Below the pieces are notes generated by a model. That model saw nothing but the letters and a program-made list of their open reading frames with translations. It was not told the origin of the DNA and did no database searches. This document shows, piece after piece, positions 1 through 9,490 of a stretch of 64,000 bases of DNA. The position numbers were made by a program, and so were the translations under genes. Each line of letters starts with the position of its first letter. Position 1 is the first letter of the stretch. The DNA is from an uncultured Alkaliphilus sp. Its GTDB lineage: Bacteria > Bacillota > Clostridia > Peptostreptococcales > Natronincolaceae. Where the stretch lies: NCBI GenBank assembly GCA_938074565.1, contig CALJEQ010000006.1:248001-312000 (forward strand), in the 5' to 3' direction.

Positions 1-1
1 A

Positions 2-3000
2 ACAGTTGAAAAAGAAAACGAAGGAAAGCTAGTCAAAATTAATAATGTATCAGTAACAAACATTGCTGTTAGTTCTCAAAAAACAGCAACCATAACAGTA
101 ACAGATGGTATAAATACCAGAAATGTTATTTTAGACAATAGAACAGGGCAAAACTCAGATGATGTATCAGCTGTTTTAAAAGTAGGGGATGTACTAGACG
201 TTATTGGTGTAGTAGGTCACAACACCAATGGACATAGGTTATTATTAAGAAGTGTAGAAGACTTAGTTTTAGGAGATGAAACTACAGTTTCAATTGTAAA
301 GGCAACACCTAATTCGGGGGCAGTAATAGCTGGAACAGAGGTAACTCTTTCAACATCTACTAAGGATGCTACTATTTTTTATACAACGACAGGTGGAGAA
401 CCAAGTACACCTTATACTGAACCAATTATAATTAACGAAGCAACTATAATACATACCAAAGCAGTAAAGGGCGGATTAGAGGATAGTAATACCAGTAGCT
501 ACTCTTATACAGTTGTTGAAGCTATTGGAGATACAGTAACGATAGAAAGAGCAAAACAATTACCTGTAAATACAGAAACCAACATAGAAGGGATAGTAAC
601 TGCTGTTTATGGAAATCGTGAAGCATACATTCAAAACAGTATTGCGGGTATCCAAATTAATATTGTTGGAATAGATACTAAAGTAAAAGTTGGGGACTTC
701 ATTAGTGTAAAGGGTAAAGTAAGCGAGTTTAGAGGGGAAGTGCAATTTCTTCCTACAAAGTTAGATGATATTACAGTAATAAGCAGAGATAATACTCTTC
801 CAGAAGCTGTAAAGGTAACTTTAAAGGATGCGGGGCAAGCCGATGGAAATATCAGTATTACTAAAGCCTTAACCGAATATCAAGGAAAAGGTAAAACAAT
901 TACAGTTAGGGGAGTCATTACAAATAAGTTACCTAATGGTGAATATGCTATGGAAATAGCAGACTTAAAAGACCCATCTAAAGTAATGAATGTACAATTA
1001 ATTGAAGGGTATCGTCAGTTTAATATTACAGAAAAGCACAACCCCAGTGCTTTAGGAAGAATTGTATTAGTAACGGGTCAAGAAGAAAATTATAACAATA
1101 AACCAGCTATTAAACGGGTAGGTAAGTATGACTCCACCACAAAAATCACCACATTTGATAAGTATCATGTTGGTTTTGACATTGAAGGAATGCGTATAAC
1201 TACAGGAAGTTTTGAAGTAACAGGTAAAGATGCAAATGGTTTGTTTGTTAAAGACGGCGATGGAAGTAGTTATATTTATACAGGAAGGGCTACCAACTTT
1301 CAGTTGGCACAAATTAAAATAGGAGACTGGTACTCTGTAACAGGTACAGTAGCATTCTACGATAAAACACAAATTAAACTGGCAGATGGTAAAGACTTAG
1401 TATTTCAAGTGCCACCAGGGCAACAAGACCCAAGGGAGCCACTGGTTTTAAATGCAAAACCAGGAAACTTTGTATCAATTTTTGATAATAGTCCTTTAAT
1501 TTCTGCAAATATAGAAAAAACAGAGGATGACATCAAATTTGAAGAGGTTAAACTATTTTTAGATGGAGACTTAGTGGAGCATCAGTTGGATGAAGGAAGT
1601 ATGTTGATTACATATCAAGCTACAGATCTTTATTTAGGTCAACATGATGTAACCATCCATGTCCCAGATGTTGCTGGTAGAGAAAAGGTATTTAAGTGGC
1701 ATTTTTCTGTGGCAAAACAACAACCAAATTATAAGTTTTTCTTTGGTGTTCCCCACTCCCATACAGCCTATTCAGACGGAGCAGGTACACCTACACAAGC
1801 CTTTGAACATGCAAGGGGTAACGGGTTAGACTTCCTTGTGGCAACAGACCACTCCAACTGGTACGATGGTGTTAAGGAAGGGAACTTTGAATTTAATGCA
1901 GGTAGAAACGAATATGTTGAAACAATGAACCCCAAAACAAGTGCGCCATCTTCTTGGTGGAAAACCAGACTAGAAGCAGAAGCTGTTAATCAAAAATATG
2001 CCGGTGACTTTTTAGCTATTAGAGGTTTTGAAATGACTTCAAGTATTTGGGGACATATGAACACCATTAACAGTAGTAGTTATGTGGAAGCTAAAAAACA
2101 AATGGTACCTTTAAAGGACTATTATAATTGGATGTTGGACGTATCTACTAGACCAGGCGAAAATGTATTTAATATGTTTAACCATCCAAGTTGGCCTGAT
2201 GACTCCTTTAGTAACTTAGCTTACGTAAACAATTTAGATCGTCATATAAATGGTATTGAGGTGGGTAACGGAGCACCACCCTATAGTTATCATAGATCGG
2301 AAGGACACTACTTTAAGGCATTAGACAATGGCTGGAGATTAGGTGCAATGAATGCACAGGATAACCATTCCACCAACTGGGGGGATCCAGATAATTTAAC
2401 TGTTATTATTGCAGAAGATTTATCTACAGACAATTTAATTGATGCTATGAATGCAAGAAGAATGTATTCCACCGAAACCAAGAGTCTGCATTTAACAGTG
2501 AAGGGTAACGGACATTGGATGGGTAGCGTTATAGATATTGCAGTAGGGGAAGAAATTGACTTTGAAGTATTGGCGGAAGATACTAAAGTAAAAATAGATA
2601 AATTACAACTAATTACCAATGGTGGCCATATACTTGATGAAAAAGAATTTCAAGATGGAACAAATAGTGCAGAATGGAACTTTTCTGTGACGGCAACCGG
2701 TGGAGCTGAATGGTTTGTTATAAAAGTAATCCATAGTAATGGTGCATGGGGAACTGCTTCACCAATCTTTGTTATGGAAGGGGAAAATGACGTAAAACTT
2801 ACAGGGATTAAAGTTGATCCAAACCCAACTTTACCAGGCGTAGAAACAAAGTTAGAAGCTACTGTAAGTAATATGGGTATTAGACCTGTTTCTGGAATGG
2901 AAGTTAAGTTTTACCTAAATACCATTTCTGAAAATAACTTAATAGGTAGTGCCACCTATGAAGAGGCTTTAAATTCAGGTGGTAGCATAAATCTTTCAAC

Positions 3001-5467
3001 AATTTGGATTCCAAATGTATATGGTCAACAAAGAATTATTGCTAAATTAACTGATATTGTAGGGATTACAACCGTTACAGAAATATCCTCTAATGTAAAA
3101 ATTGTAAAACCTATTGGTAAGAAAATTTTATTTGATGGTGGCCATGGAAATGCCGATGTTCCAGGTACAGTAGTAAAAATAATTGATATGTTAAGGTTAT
3201 ATGGCTATGAAGCTACCATTAATTATCAACCAATTACACCACAATTATTATCTAATGTGGATGTATTGATTATTAATACACCTTTAAAGGTTGATAACAC
3301 CTTCTCTTTAGAAGAAGAACAGGCAATTGCAGATTGGGTTAAGGCTGGTGGATCTATAATGTTGGCGGCAAAATCCAATCATAATCAAAACAGTACATTA
3401 TTTAATAGTATGATGGAAAAAATGGGAACTACAATACGATTTAATGATGATAACATCTATGAGCCTGTAGGTTCAAGTAAGTATACGGGGGGAATGACTT
3501 GGTCAATTATGATGTCAAATCTTCCAGAAACCCAAAGTGGCTTAAATAGAAATATGGAGGCAATTAGAATATTCAGTGGTAATTCATTAATCCATAAAGA
3601 TATGAAGCCATTGATAAACAACCCAGCTACAGGGTTAGAAATTTTATTGACAGCCAATGACACCTCCTACAATGCTTTACCGGGGCCTAATGCCTATGTT
3701 TATAATAGGGAAGGTGAGCTAAATGGTGAAACAATACCAGTCATCGCTAAAGAACTAGTAGGTAATGGTAAAATTGTTGCAGCAGGTAGACATTTCTATT
3801 CAGACTTTGAAATAGGAAATGCAGTTAGTAATACAGCTTTAACCCTTCAAGTAATTGACTGGTTGGCTGGTTATAACAGAATAAGAACCATTGAAGATAT
3901 AAGACAAAATGCTAAAGTTGGTGACGTGGTTACTGTAAGGGGAGTTGTTACAGCTCCAACAAATCATTTCTTTGACGTGTTTTATATACAAGATGAGACT
4001 TCAGGGGTTTCTGTATACGGTTCTCAAGCTAAAAATAATTTACCTATAGGTACAGAAGTTATTGCTACAGGTAGTGTGGTATACTTTGAAGGAGAATTGG
4101 AATTAACCTTTGAAAACTACGATTTTGAGGTGATTAAAGTAGGACCAGTTGACAAGGTAAATCCACAAATATTTACAACTAAAGAGGCAATGTCACCAAA
4201 TAATACAGGTAAATTAGTTACTACAACAGGAACAATTGTTGACTATAACACCATTGATGGTAATTTCACTATTGATGATGGAAGTGGAGCAGCTTTAATT
4301 CAAATTGATGGTTATCTTGGTTTAGAGATGGAAAGATTTAAGATGGGGGATCGTGTATCGGTGACTGGAATAGCTTCCATAGGTGCAGCAGGTGGGAGAA
4401 TTCGTGTTAGATTCCACGAAGATTTAAAACTAGCTGGTGGAACCGTAGTAGTGCCAGATCCAGTGGTGAAACCAAACCCAGTAATTCCTACTCATGCCAG
4501 TGAAAAGATAACAAATAGGGTTGCAAGAAGGGTTTTAAAGTTGGAGGAAACAACTGTAAAGTATGAAGAAGTAACTATTTTCTTCCCACAGAAGGCTTTT
4601 GATAAAGATATTCTATTGTCTATAGAAGTACTGGAGGATATTAAAAAACTTCCAATGGCTAAAAAACATAATATAATTAGTAAAGTTCTTGAAATAACTA
4701 AAGATGTTTCTGGTGATTTCAATAAATCATTAAAAATATCTATCCCATTTGAGAAAGAAAAGGTTGATATTAATAAGCATGAAGTAGTTATATGCTGGTT
4801 AAATGAAGAAACCAATGAATGGGTGGCGTTAGATAATATTGTTGTTGATTATACCAATGGTATAGTAACTGGTGAAGTGAATCATTTTACAAAATTTGCA
4901 GTTCTTCTTAATGACAAGGAAGTACCATCAACTGTATTTAAGGATATAAAAGACCATTGGGCACAATCTGTTATAGAAGAATTGGTTATGTTAGGTGCCA
5001 TTAATGGTTATGCTGATGGAACTTTTAAACCAGAAAGAAATATTACCAGAGGAGAATTTGTTAAAATAATTGTAAATGCCTTCAAGCTAGAGGCAAAGAC
5101 TGGAAAGGTTTTTGCCGATACAGAGAAACATTTTGCTAGAAATGAAATTGCTACAGCCTTTGCTTACGGAATTGTTAGTGGCTATGACGATACTACATTT
5201 GGAGCAAATGATCCTATAACTAGAGAACAAATGGTGGCAATGCTTATAAGACTAACAGGGCTAAAAGAAATTTCCAATGAAAAAATATTTAGCGATGAAG
5301 ACACCATTTCAGCTTGGGCAAGTGAGGCGATAAGAATAGCTGTTGGGAACAATATTATTGGTGGTTATCCAGACAATACATTTAGACCTAAAGGGAATAC
5401 CACTAGGGCAGAAGCAGCCAATACAATATTAAGAACAATGAAAACAGTTCAAACTAAAACTAAATAA
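2..5467 (+). CDS. S-layer-anchored surface protein with CehA-type PHP domain, OB-folds and three SLH repeats (5' end missing)
   Basis: The frame is open from base 2, so the N-terminus and any signal peptide lie outside the window; the GTG at 740 is internal. About 1821 codons are visible. In order there are: OB-fold-like segments; a chitobiase/beta-hexosaminidase C-terminal-type repeat (about residues 95-170); more OB-like modules; a PHP/CehA-McbA metallohydrolase domain (about 580-820) with PHSHTAYSDG, ATDHSNW, NHPSWPDD and AQDNHSTNWG, which supply His/Asp metal ligands; a CARDB-like domain (about 930-1030); a DUF4350/GATase-like Rossmann region starting near ILFDGGHGN; two YhcR-type OB segments; a beta-rich domain; and three SLH repeats (about 1643-1815) for cell-wall attachment. 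A surface phosphoesterase or nuclease role is inferred from the PHP and OB domains. A hairpin follows the stop. Confidence 0.85.
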   Translation, partial: TVEKENEGKLVKINNVSVTNIAVSSQKTATITVTDGINTRNVILDNRTGQNSDDVSAVLKVGDVLDVIGVVGHNTNGHRLLLRSVEDLVLGDETTVSIVKATPNSGAVIAGTEVTLSTSTKDATIFYTTTGGEPSTPYTEPIIINEATIIHTKAVKGGLEDSNTSSYSYTVVEAIGDTVTIERAKQLPVNTETNIEGIVTAVYGNREAYIQNSIAGIQINIVGIDTKVKVGDFISVKGKVSEFRGEVQFLPTKLDDITVISRDNTLPEAVKVTLKDAGQADGNISITKALTEYQGKGKTITVRGVITNKLPNGEYAMEIADLKDPSKVMNVQLIEGYRQFNITEKHNPSALGRIVLVTGQEENYNNKPAIKRVGKYDSTTKITTFDKYHVGFDIEGMRITTGSFEVTGKDANGLFVKDGDGSSYIYTGRATNFQLAQIKIGDWYSVTGTVAFYDKTQIKLADGKDLVFQVPPGQQDPREPLVLNAKPGNFVSIFDNSPLISANIEKTEDDIKFEEVKLFLDGDLVEHQLDEGSMLITYQATDLYLGQHDVTIHVPDVAGREKVFKWHFSVAKQQPNYKFFFGVPHSHTAYSDGAGTPTQAFEHARGNGLDFLVATDHSNWYDGVKEGNFEFNAGRNEYVETMNPKTSAPSSWWKTRLEAEAVNQKYAGDFLAIRGFEMTSSIWGHMNTINSSSYVEAKKQMVPLKDYYNWMLDVSTRPGENVFNMFNHPSWPDDSFSNLAYVNNLDRHINGIEVGNGAPPYSYHRSEGHYFKALDNGWRLGAMNAQDNHSTNWGDPDNLTVIIAEDLSTDNLIDAMNARRMYSTETKSLHLTVKGNGHWMGSVIDIAVGEEIDFEVLAEDTKVKIDKLQLITNGGHILDEKEFQDGTNSAEWNFSVTATGGAEWFVIKVIHSNGAWGTASPIFVMEGENDVKLTGIKVDPNPTLPGVETKLEATVSNMGIRPVSGMEVKFYLNTISENNLIGSATYEEALNSGGSINLSTIWIPNVYGQQRIIAKLTDIVGITTVTEISSNVKIVKPIGKKILFDGGHGNADVPGTVVKIIDMLRLYGYEATINYQPITPQLLSNVDVLIINTPLKVDNTFSLEEEQAIADWVKAGGSIMLAAKSNHNQNSTLFNSMMEKMGTTIRFNDDNIYEPVGSSKYTGGMTWSIMMSNLPETQSGLNRNMEAIRIFSGNSLIHKDMKPLINNPATGLEILLTANDTSYNALPGPNAYVYNREGELNGETIPVIAKELVGNGKIVAAGRHFYSDFEIGNAVSNTALTLQVIDWLAGYNRIRTIEDIRQNAKVGDVVTVRGVVTAPTNHFFDVFYIQDETSGVSVYGSQAKNNLPIGTEVIATGSVVYFEGELELTFENYDFEVIKVGPVDKVNPQIFTTKEAMSPNNTGKLVTTTGTIVDYNTIDGNFTIDDGSGAALIQIDGYLGLEMERFKMGDRVSVTGIASIGAAGGRIRVRFHEDLKLAGGTVVVPDPVVKPNPVIPTHASEKITNRVARRVLKLEETTVKYEEVTIFFPQKAFDKDILLSIEVLEDIKKLPMAKKHNIISKVLEITKDVSGDFNKSLKISIPFEKEKVDINKHEVVICWLNEETNEWVALDNIVVDYTNGIVTGEVNHFTKFAVLLNDKEVPSTVFKDIKDHWAQSVIEELVMLGAINGYADGTFKPERNITRGEFVKIIVNAFKLEAKTGKVFADTEKHFARNEIATAFAYGIVSGYDDTTFGANDPITREQMVAMLIRLTGLKEISNEKIFSDEDTISAWASEAIRIAVGNNIIGGYPDNTFRPKGNTTRAEAANTILRTMKTVQTKTK

Positions 5468-5493
5468 AACTTTAGTAATTTTATTTTAAAGAT

Positions 5494-5530
5494 GGAAGTC
5501 CTTTAGTTTATTGCCCTAGGGGACTTCTCC
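5494..5530 (+). terminator. Stem-loop after the SLH protein gene
   Basis: GAAGTCC at 5495-5501 pairs with GGACTTC at 5521-5527. It lies directly before the next RBS and lacks a clean U-tract, so termination may be weak. Confidence 0.4.
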
Positions 5531-5553
5531 TCTTAACAATGGGAGGTAATTTT

Positions 5554-6675
5554 GTGAAAAATAAAGTAGCATATCTTTCGATTGCAATTATTATTATAAT
5601 AGCAGTTACTACTATTTACTCTGCTACAACCTTTTATGAAGGCTTTCAACTAAGAAAAAAAGATGTAGCCTTTGAAAGGGCTAAAGTCTTACAAGTGGTT
5701 TCTGAAAATCTTAATGAAGATCGTACAATTTCAGGTCTATTTTTAGGACATCAAAATATTGAGTTGGAGGTTTTAACAGGGGAACATACTGGTACAATAA
5801 TGACCATAAGAAATCCTATGGGAAGAATGTATAATGTCCATGCTAAAGAAGGTATGGAAATAATCGTAAGTATTTATGGAGATAATGGAGTAATAGAAAG
5901 TTTAAGGGTATATACCTATCAAAGGAGTCATGTAATTTATTTTTTACTGGGTTTATTTTTTATAGTTTTAATAGGAATAGGCAGGCTAAATGGACTTAAA
6001 TCTATAGCATCCCTTACCTTTACAGGAATTATGATTATAGGCTTTTTAATTCCATCTGTTATTAGGGGAATGAACCCTATAATAGCTGCTATTATAACCG
6101 TTGCCCTTTCTGCCACCGTTACTTTTTATTTAATCAGTGGATGGACAAAAAAATGCTTTACTGCTATATTGGGTACTGTTATAGGTGTATCAGTAGCAGG
6201 GACAATCTCCTACTGGGCAGGTAAATTAGCATATTTGTCAGGGATTACAATGGAGAAGTCAGAACAACTAATGTATATAGCTGATGAAACTGATTTGCAG
6301 GTTAAAGGGTTAATGTTTGCTGCCATTTTAATAGCGTCTTTAGGGGCTATAATGGATGTGGGGATGTCTATGTCATCATCCATATTTGAACTAAACAGTG
6401 TCAATAATAAATTAACTAAAAAACAGTTGTTTACTTCTGGAATGAATGTAGGTAAAGACATTATTGGAACAATGGCTAATACCCTCATATTAGCTTTTAC
6501 AGGAGGGTTACTTAATATAATTATTATTTTTATGGCATATAAAATGCCTTATCACCAATTGGTTAATTTAGATATTATATCCATAGAAATAATACAAGCT
6601 TTAGCAGGAAGTATAGGTATTGTTTTAACCGTACCTATAACAACAGCCATAGCAACTTTAATGGTTAAAAAATAA
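5554..6675 (+). CDS. YibE/F family multi-pass membrane protein
   Basis: A 373-residue membrane protein. The GTG at 5554 is chosen because GGAGG (5542-5546) sits 7 nt upstream; the ATG at 5539 overlaps that site and has none of its own. There is one N-terminal membrane helix (about residues 5-25), a soluble beta-rich stretch (about 30-125), then about seven hydrophobic helices to the C-terminus, including the LASLGAIMDVGMSMSSS segment. This is the layout of YibE/YibF proteins, whose transport substrate is not established. A DUF3006 gene follows after 26 nt, so the two may be co-transcribed. Confidence 0.8.
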   Translation: MKNKVAYLSIAIIIIIAVTTIYSATTFYEGFQLRKKDVAFERAKVLQVVSENLNEDRTISGLFLGHQNIELEVLTGEHTGTIMTIRNPMGRMYNVHAKEGMEIIVSIYGDNGVIESLRVYTYQRSHVIYFLLGLFFIVLIGIGRLNGLKSIASLTFTGIMIIGFLIPSVIRGMNPIIAAIITVALSATVTFYLISGWTKKCFTAILGTVIGVSVAGTISYWAGKLAYLSGITMEKSEQLMYIADETDLQVKGLMFAAILIASLGAIMDVGMSMSSSIFELNSVNNKLTKKQLFTSGMNVGKDIIGTMANTLILAFTGGLLNIIIIFMAYKMPYHQLVNLDIISIEIIQALAGSIGIVLTVPITTAIATLMVKK

Positions 6676-6701
6676 AGGGCTACAGGAAAGGCGGATTATT
6701 A

Positions 6702-6920
6702 ATGAAAACTTCCAAACAATCGGTAATAATAGATAGACTTGTAGGTGAATTTGCGGTAGTAGAGTATGGAGATGGAAAAACCTTTAATTTACCTAAAGTT
6801 ATGCTACCCAAAAGTGTTAAAGAGGGGGATATAATTAAACTGGAATGTGCCATTGAAGAAGATAAGACATCAAAAAGAAAGAGTGAAATGGAGAATTTAG
6901 CAAAAAAATTATTTAAGTAG
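6702..6920 (+). CDS. DUF3006 domain protein
   Basis: A 72-residue soluble protein with the DUF3006 pattern: an IIDRLVGEFAVVEYGDG start, then a small beta barrel with PKVMLPKSVKEGDII, and a lysine-rich helical tail. These short proteins occur widely in Bacillota beside secreted hydrolases and membrane proteins; no biochemical role is known. An RBS (GGAAAGG) precedes the ATG. It follows the YibE/F gene in the same orientation, so it is probably the last gene of that unit; a large hairpin lies 90 nt downstream. Confidence 0.75.
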   Translation: MKTSKQSVIIDRLVGEFAVVEYGDGKTFNLPKVMLPKSVKEGDIIKLECAIEEDKTSKRKSEMENLAKKLFK

Positions 6921-7013
6921 TAAATTTTGCAATGTATATATTATAAGTAACTAGAAAAAAGCATAATCTCTAACTGTCTTTTAGAATCATTATCTTAAAG
7001 AACTGATATTTTT

Positions 7014-7100
7014 AATACGCACTTATTTTCATTCCTTTCTATTTGTTTGTCTAGTCAACTAACATTTTAAAAGGAAATGAAGATGAGTGCGTTATTTTTG
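7014..7100 (+). terminator. Long stem-loop terminator
   Basis: AATACGCACT near 7014 pairs with AGTGCGTTATT near 7085, and the stem extends inward through TTCATTCCTTT and AAAGGAAATGAA. The 3' arm runs into TTATTTTTG. Confidence 0.6.
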
Positions 7101-7213
7101 TTGAAAATAATGCAGAAGTTTTTTACAGACCAAATTTTATTATAGAACTTTTCTAAAAAATTTATAAAATTTTTTAGAAATAACAGACAAATAATGGAAT
7201 TTAACGTTTATTA

Positions 7214-7222
7214 TGGTATAAT
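7214..7222 (+). promoter_or_regulatory. Extended -10 promoter for the AOR-glycosyltransferase unit
   Basis: TGGTATAAT is a perfect extended -10 (TGnTATAAT). No good -35 lies at the normal distance, which is tolerable for extended -10 promoters. Transcription would begin near 7229. Confidence 0.45.
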
Positions 7223-7390
7223 AGTAAATATATTAAAAATTAAGAACAACACCATACTATACAATTTATAAAGTTAGATAAAAAACAGCTAAATAAGTAT
7301 AAACAAAATTTTATGTTCTATAGTTAAATTGTAAAGAAAATAGTGTTTTATATTGTATTAAAAAAATAGATTAAAGGCAGGTACACTGTT

Positions 7391-9451
7391 ATGAACTATA
7401 AGGATAATAAGGTGCTTTATATAAACTTATCACAGAAAGAGGTTTATCAAAAAGAAATAACATCCGAAGATAGAAAAGATTTTATAGGTGGAACTGGAAT
7501 TAATACAAAGATATTATATGAGTCTGAAGCAATGTATAATGATGCTTTATCCGAAAAAAACATTCTTATTTTTGGTGCAGGACCTGCTGTTGGATCAGGC
7601 CTGTTGGCAGGAAATAGGTGTACAATAACTGCCAAAAGTCCAATTACTGATTTATATGGTGATTCAAACGTTGGAGGAAGATTCTCCACAATGATGAGGT
7701 CTGTGGGTTTTGATAATATAGTGGTTACTGGTAAGAGTAATACTCCAACATATGTATTTATTAATAAAGTTGGTGAAATACAATTTTTTGATGCAACTGA
7801 AATATGGAGTTTAAGAACAGATGAAGTTACAGATTTTATAGAAAATAGGCATGGTAAGCATTGTACAGTTGCTTCTATTGGGCCAGCTGGTGCTAATTTA
7901 GTTCGTTTCTCTAATATAATTATAGATAAAAAACATGCAGCTGGAAGAATGGGAATGGGCTGTGTTATGGGGTCTAAAAATTTAAAGGCAATTGTTATTG
8001 AAGGGGATAATTCTGAACTACTCACTTGTAATCTAAACAAAGTTAAAAGATTAAATAATAGGTGGATTAGAAGTATTGAAAAATCTGTTATATCTACAAT
8101 ATTAAGATTTAATGGCACTTTATTCTTGATAAAAGAGTATAATGAGAATCAAAGAATTATTGTGAAAAATTGCAAGACAAATCACGATGAAGAAATTGCA
8201 AATATTTATGCTGAAAAATTTAAGACAAAATATGAAACAAACAGAAAAGCATGTAACAATTGTACTGTTGCTTGTTCTAAAGAATATGAAATAAAAGAAG
8301 GTAAGTACAAAGGCGAAAAAGGAGATAGATTAGATTATGGATCTGTAATAAGTGTTGGTTCAAACTTAGGAGTGTTTGATTGGTCTGGAATAATACATTT
8401 AAAAATATTAATTGATCATCTTGGGTTAGATACCATTGAACTTTCTGGCGTACTTGCTTTAGTGCTAGAATGTCAAGAAAGAGGTTTCTTGAGTAAAGAA
8501 GTTGTTAATGGAAAAATATATAAATTTGGTAATGTTGAAGATATTGAAGAATTAATTTATATGTTAGTGAATAGAAAAGGGATAGGCAATACTTTAGCAG
8601 AAGGTACATATCGAGCGGCTAATATTTTAAATGTTTCTGATTATATATTTTGTATAAAGAAATCTATGTCAGGTCCTTTATCTAAAAGAAGATTAGCTTG
8701 GGCATTGGGCTATATAACAAGTACAAGAGGTGGTGACCATTTAAAAAACTTTCCTTTTACAACTCTATCTTGTGGTTACTTTGCACAACTTGTTTCTAAA
8801 TATATTTTTAATGTAGATCCCCAAAAAATAGTATCCAATCCTGAGGACAAAGGACGCATAGTTTGGTGGCATGAAAACTATAAATATATAGTTGATGCAA
8901 TGGGCTTGTGTGCTTTTGCTATTCAGGGTTTGCCAAGTACAGGAAATGCATACTTTCAAGATTTTGCTGATATAATGAATGCCATGTATGAAATAGAAAT
9001 GACTGATGAAGATGTTTTTAGGGCAGCTGAACGTATTTATCAACTTCAAAATTCTTTTAATATAAATTGTGGACTAAAGATAGAAGATTATAGGTGGCCT
9101 GAACGTAAGAAAGATGCTGACATTAGTGATGAATATATTGAAGATATTTCAATAAACAATCTATTAAAAGTACAAGGTATGTTATTAGATTATTTTCTAT
9201 ATAGAGGCTTGACTGTTGAAGGGAAACCAACTACTAAAAGATTTTTAGAATTAGGGTTAAATAAGTATATTGAAAGAGCCAATACAATACAGCTAGAAGA
9301 TGTTAAGCTCTTTAAAGAAAGACTAAGTACAGTTAATTTAAATGCAAAAATAAAAATGAGAGATAAAATCAAGCGGAATTTTTTAGCTGCATTAATTAGA
9401 AGAAAAATTAAAAAGACAGATCAAGAAGAAAGAAATGATAAGGTGCAATAG
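7391..9451 (+). CDS. Aldehyde ferredoxin oxidoreductase family tungstoenzyme
   Basis: A 686-residue member of the AOR family, cytoplasmic enzymes with a tungstopterin cofactor and one [4Fe-4S] cluster that oxidise aldehydes (or reduce acids) with ferredoxin. Visible features: the N-terminal FIGGTGINTKILYE fold; AAGRMGMGCVMGSKNLKAI, matching the pterin-binding AAGRxGxGxVMGSKNLKA pattern; cluster cysteines C288, C291 and C295 (ACNNCTVAC) and a fourth, C507, in DAMGLCAF. The protein is longer than typical members (about 600-620) because of a basic C-terminal extension after about residue 625. It is divergent, so the substrate is unknown. A glycosyltransferase gene follows after 39 nt with its own RBS. 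A tungstate transporter operon lies about 6 kb downstream. Confidence 0.88.
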   Translation: MNYKDNKVLYINLSQKEVYQKEITSEDRKDFIGGTGINTKILYESEAMYNDALSEKNILIFGAGPAVGSGLLAGNRCTITAKSPITDLYGDSNVGGRFSTMMRSVGFDNIVVTGKSNTPTYVFINKVGEIQFFDATEIWSLRTDEVTDFIENRHGKHCTVASIGPAGANLVRFSNIIIDKKHAAGRMGMGCVMGSKNLKAIVIEGDNSELLTCNLNKVKRLNNRWIRSIEKSVISTILRFNGTLFLIKEYNENQRIIVKNCKTNHDEEIANIYAEKFKTKYETNRKACNNCTVACSKEYEIKEGKYKGEKGDRLDYGSVISVGSNLGVFDWSGIIHLKILIDHLGLDTIELSGVLALVLECQERGFLSKEVVNGKIYKFGNVEDIEELIYMLVNRKGIGNTLAEGTYRAANILNVSDYIFCIKKSMSGPLSKRRLAWALGYITSTRGGDHLKNFPFTTLSCGYFAQLVSKYIFNVDPQKIVSNPEDKGRIVWWHENYKYIVDAMGLCAFAIQGLPSTGNAYFQDFADIMNAMYEIEMTDEDVFRAAERIYQLQNSFNINCGLKIEDYRWPERKKDADISDEYIEDISINNLLKVQGMLLDYFLYRGLTVEGKPTTKRFLELGLNKYIERANTIQLEDVKLFKERLSTVNLNAKIKMRDKIKRNFLAALIRRKIKKTDQEERNDKVQ

Positions 9452-9490
9452 TTAAAAAATAACTTTTTATATTTTAGGAGGTAATGATAA

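Larger units (their letters stand above)
6921..7390. other. Intergenic region: terminator hairpin and AOR promoter
   Basis: No credible gene. It holds a long hairpin (7014-7100), an extended -10 element (TGGTATAAT, 7214-7222) and an AT-rich leader of about 160 nt in front of the AOR-family gene. No known riboswitch pattern was recognised in that leader. Confidence 0.5.

Noticed and set aside
7229-7390. Riboswitch in the AOR leader
   Set aside because: AT-rich with no conserved core resembling the tup leader or another known class.
7447-8118. 223-codon minus-strand frame opposite the AOR gene
   Set aside because: It is a mirror of a clearly conserved coding region, with no RBS or recognisable product.
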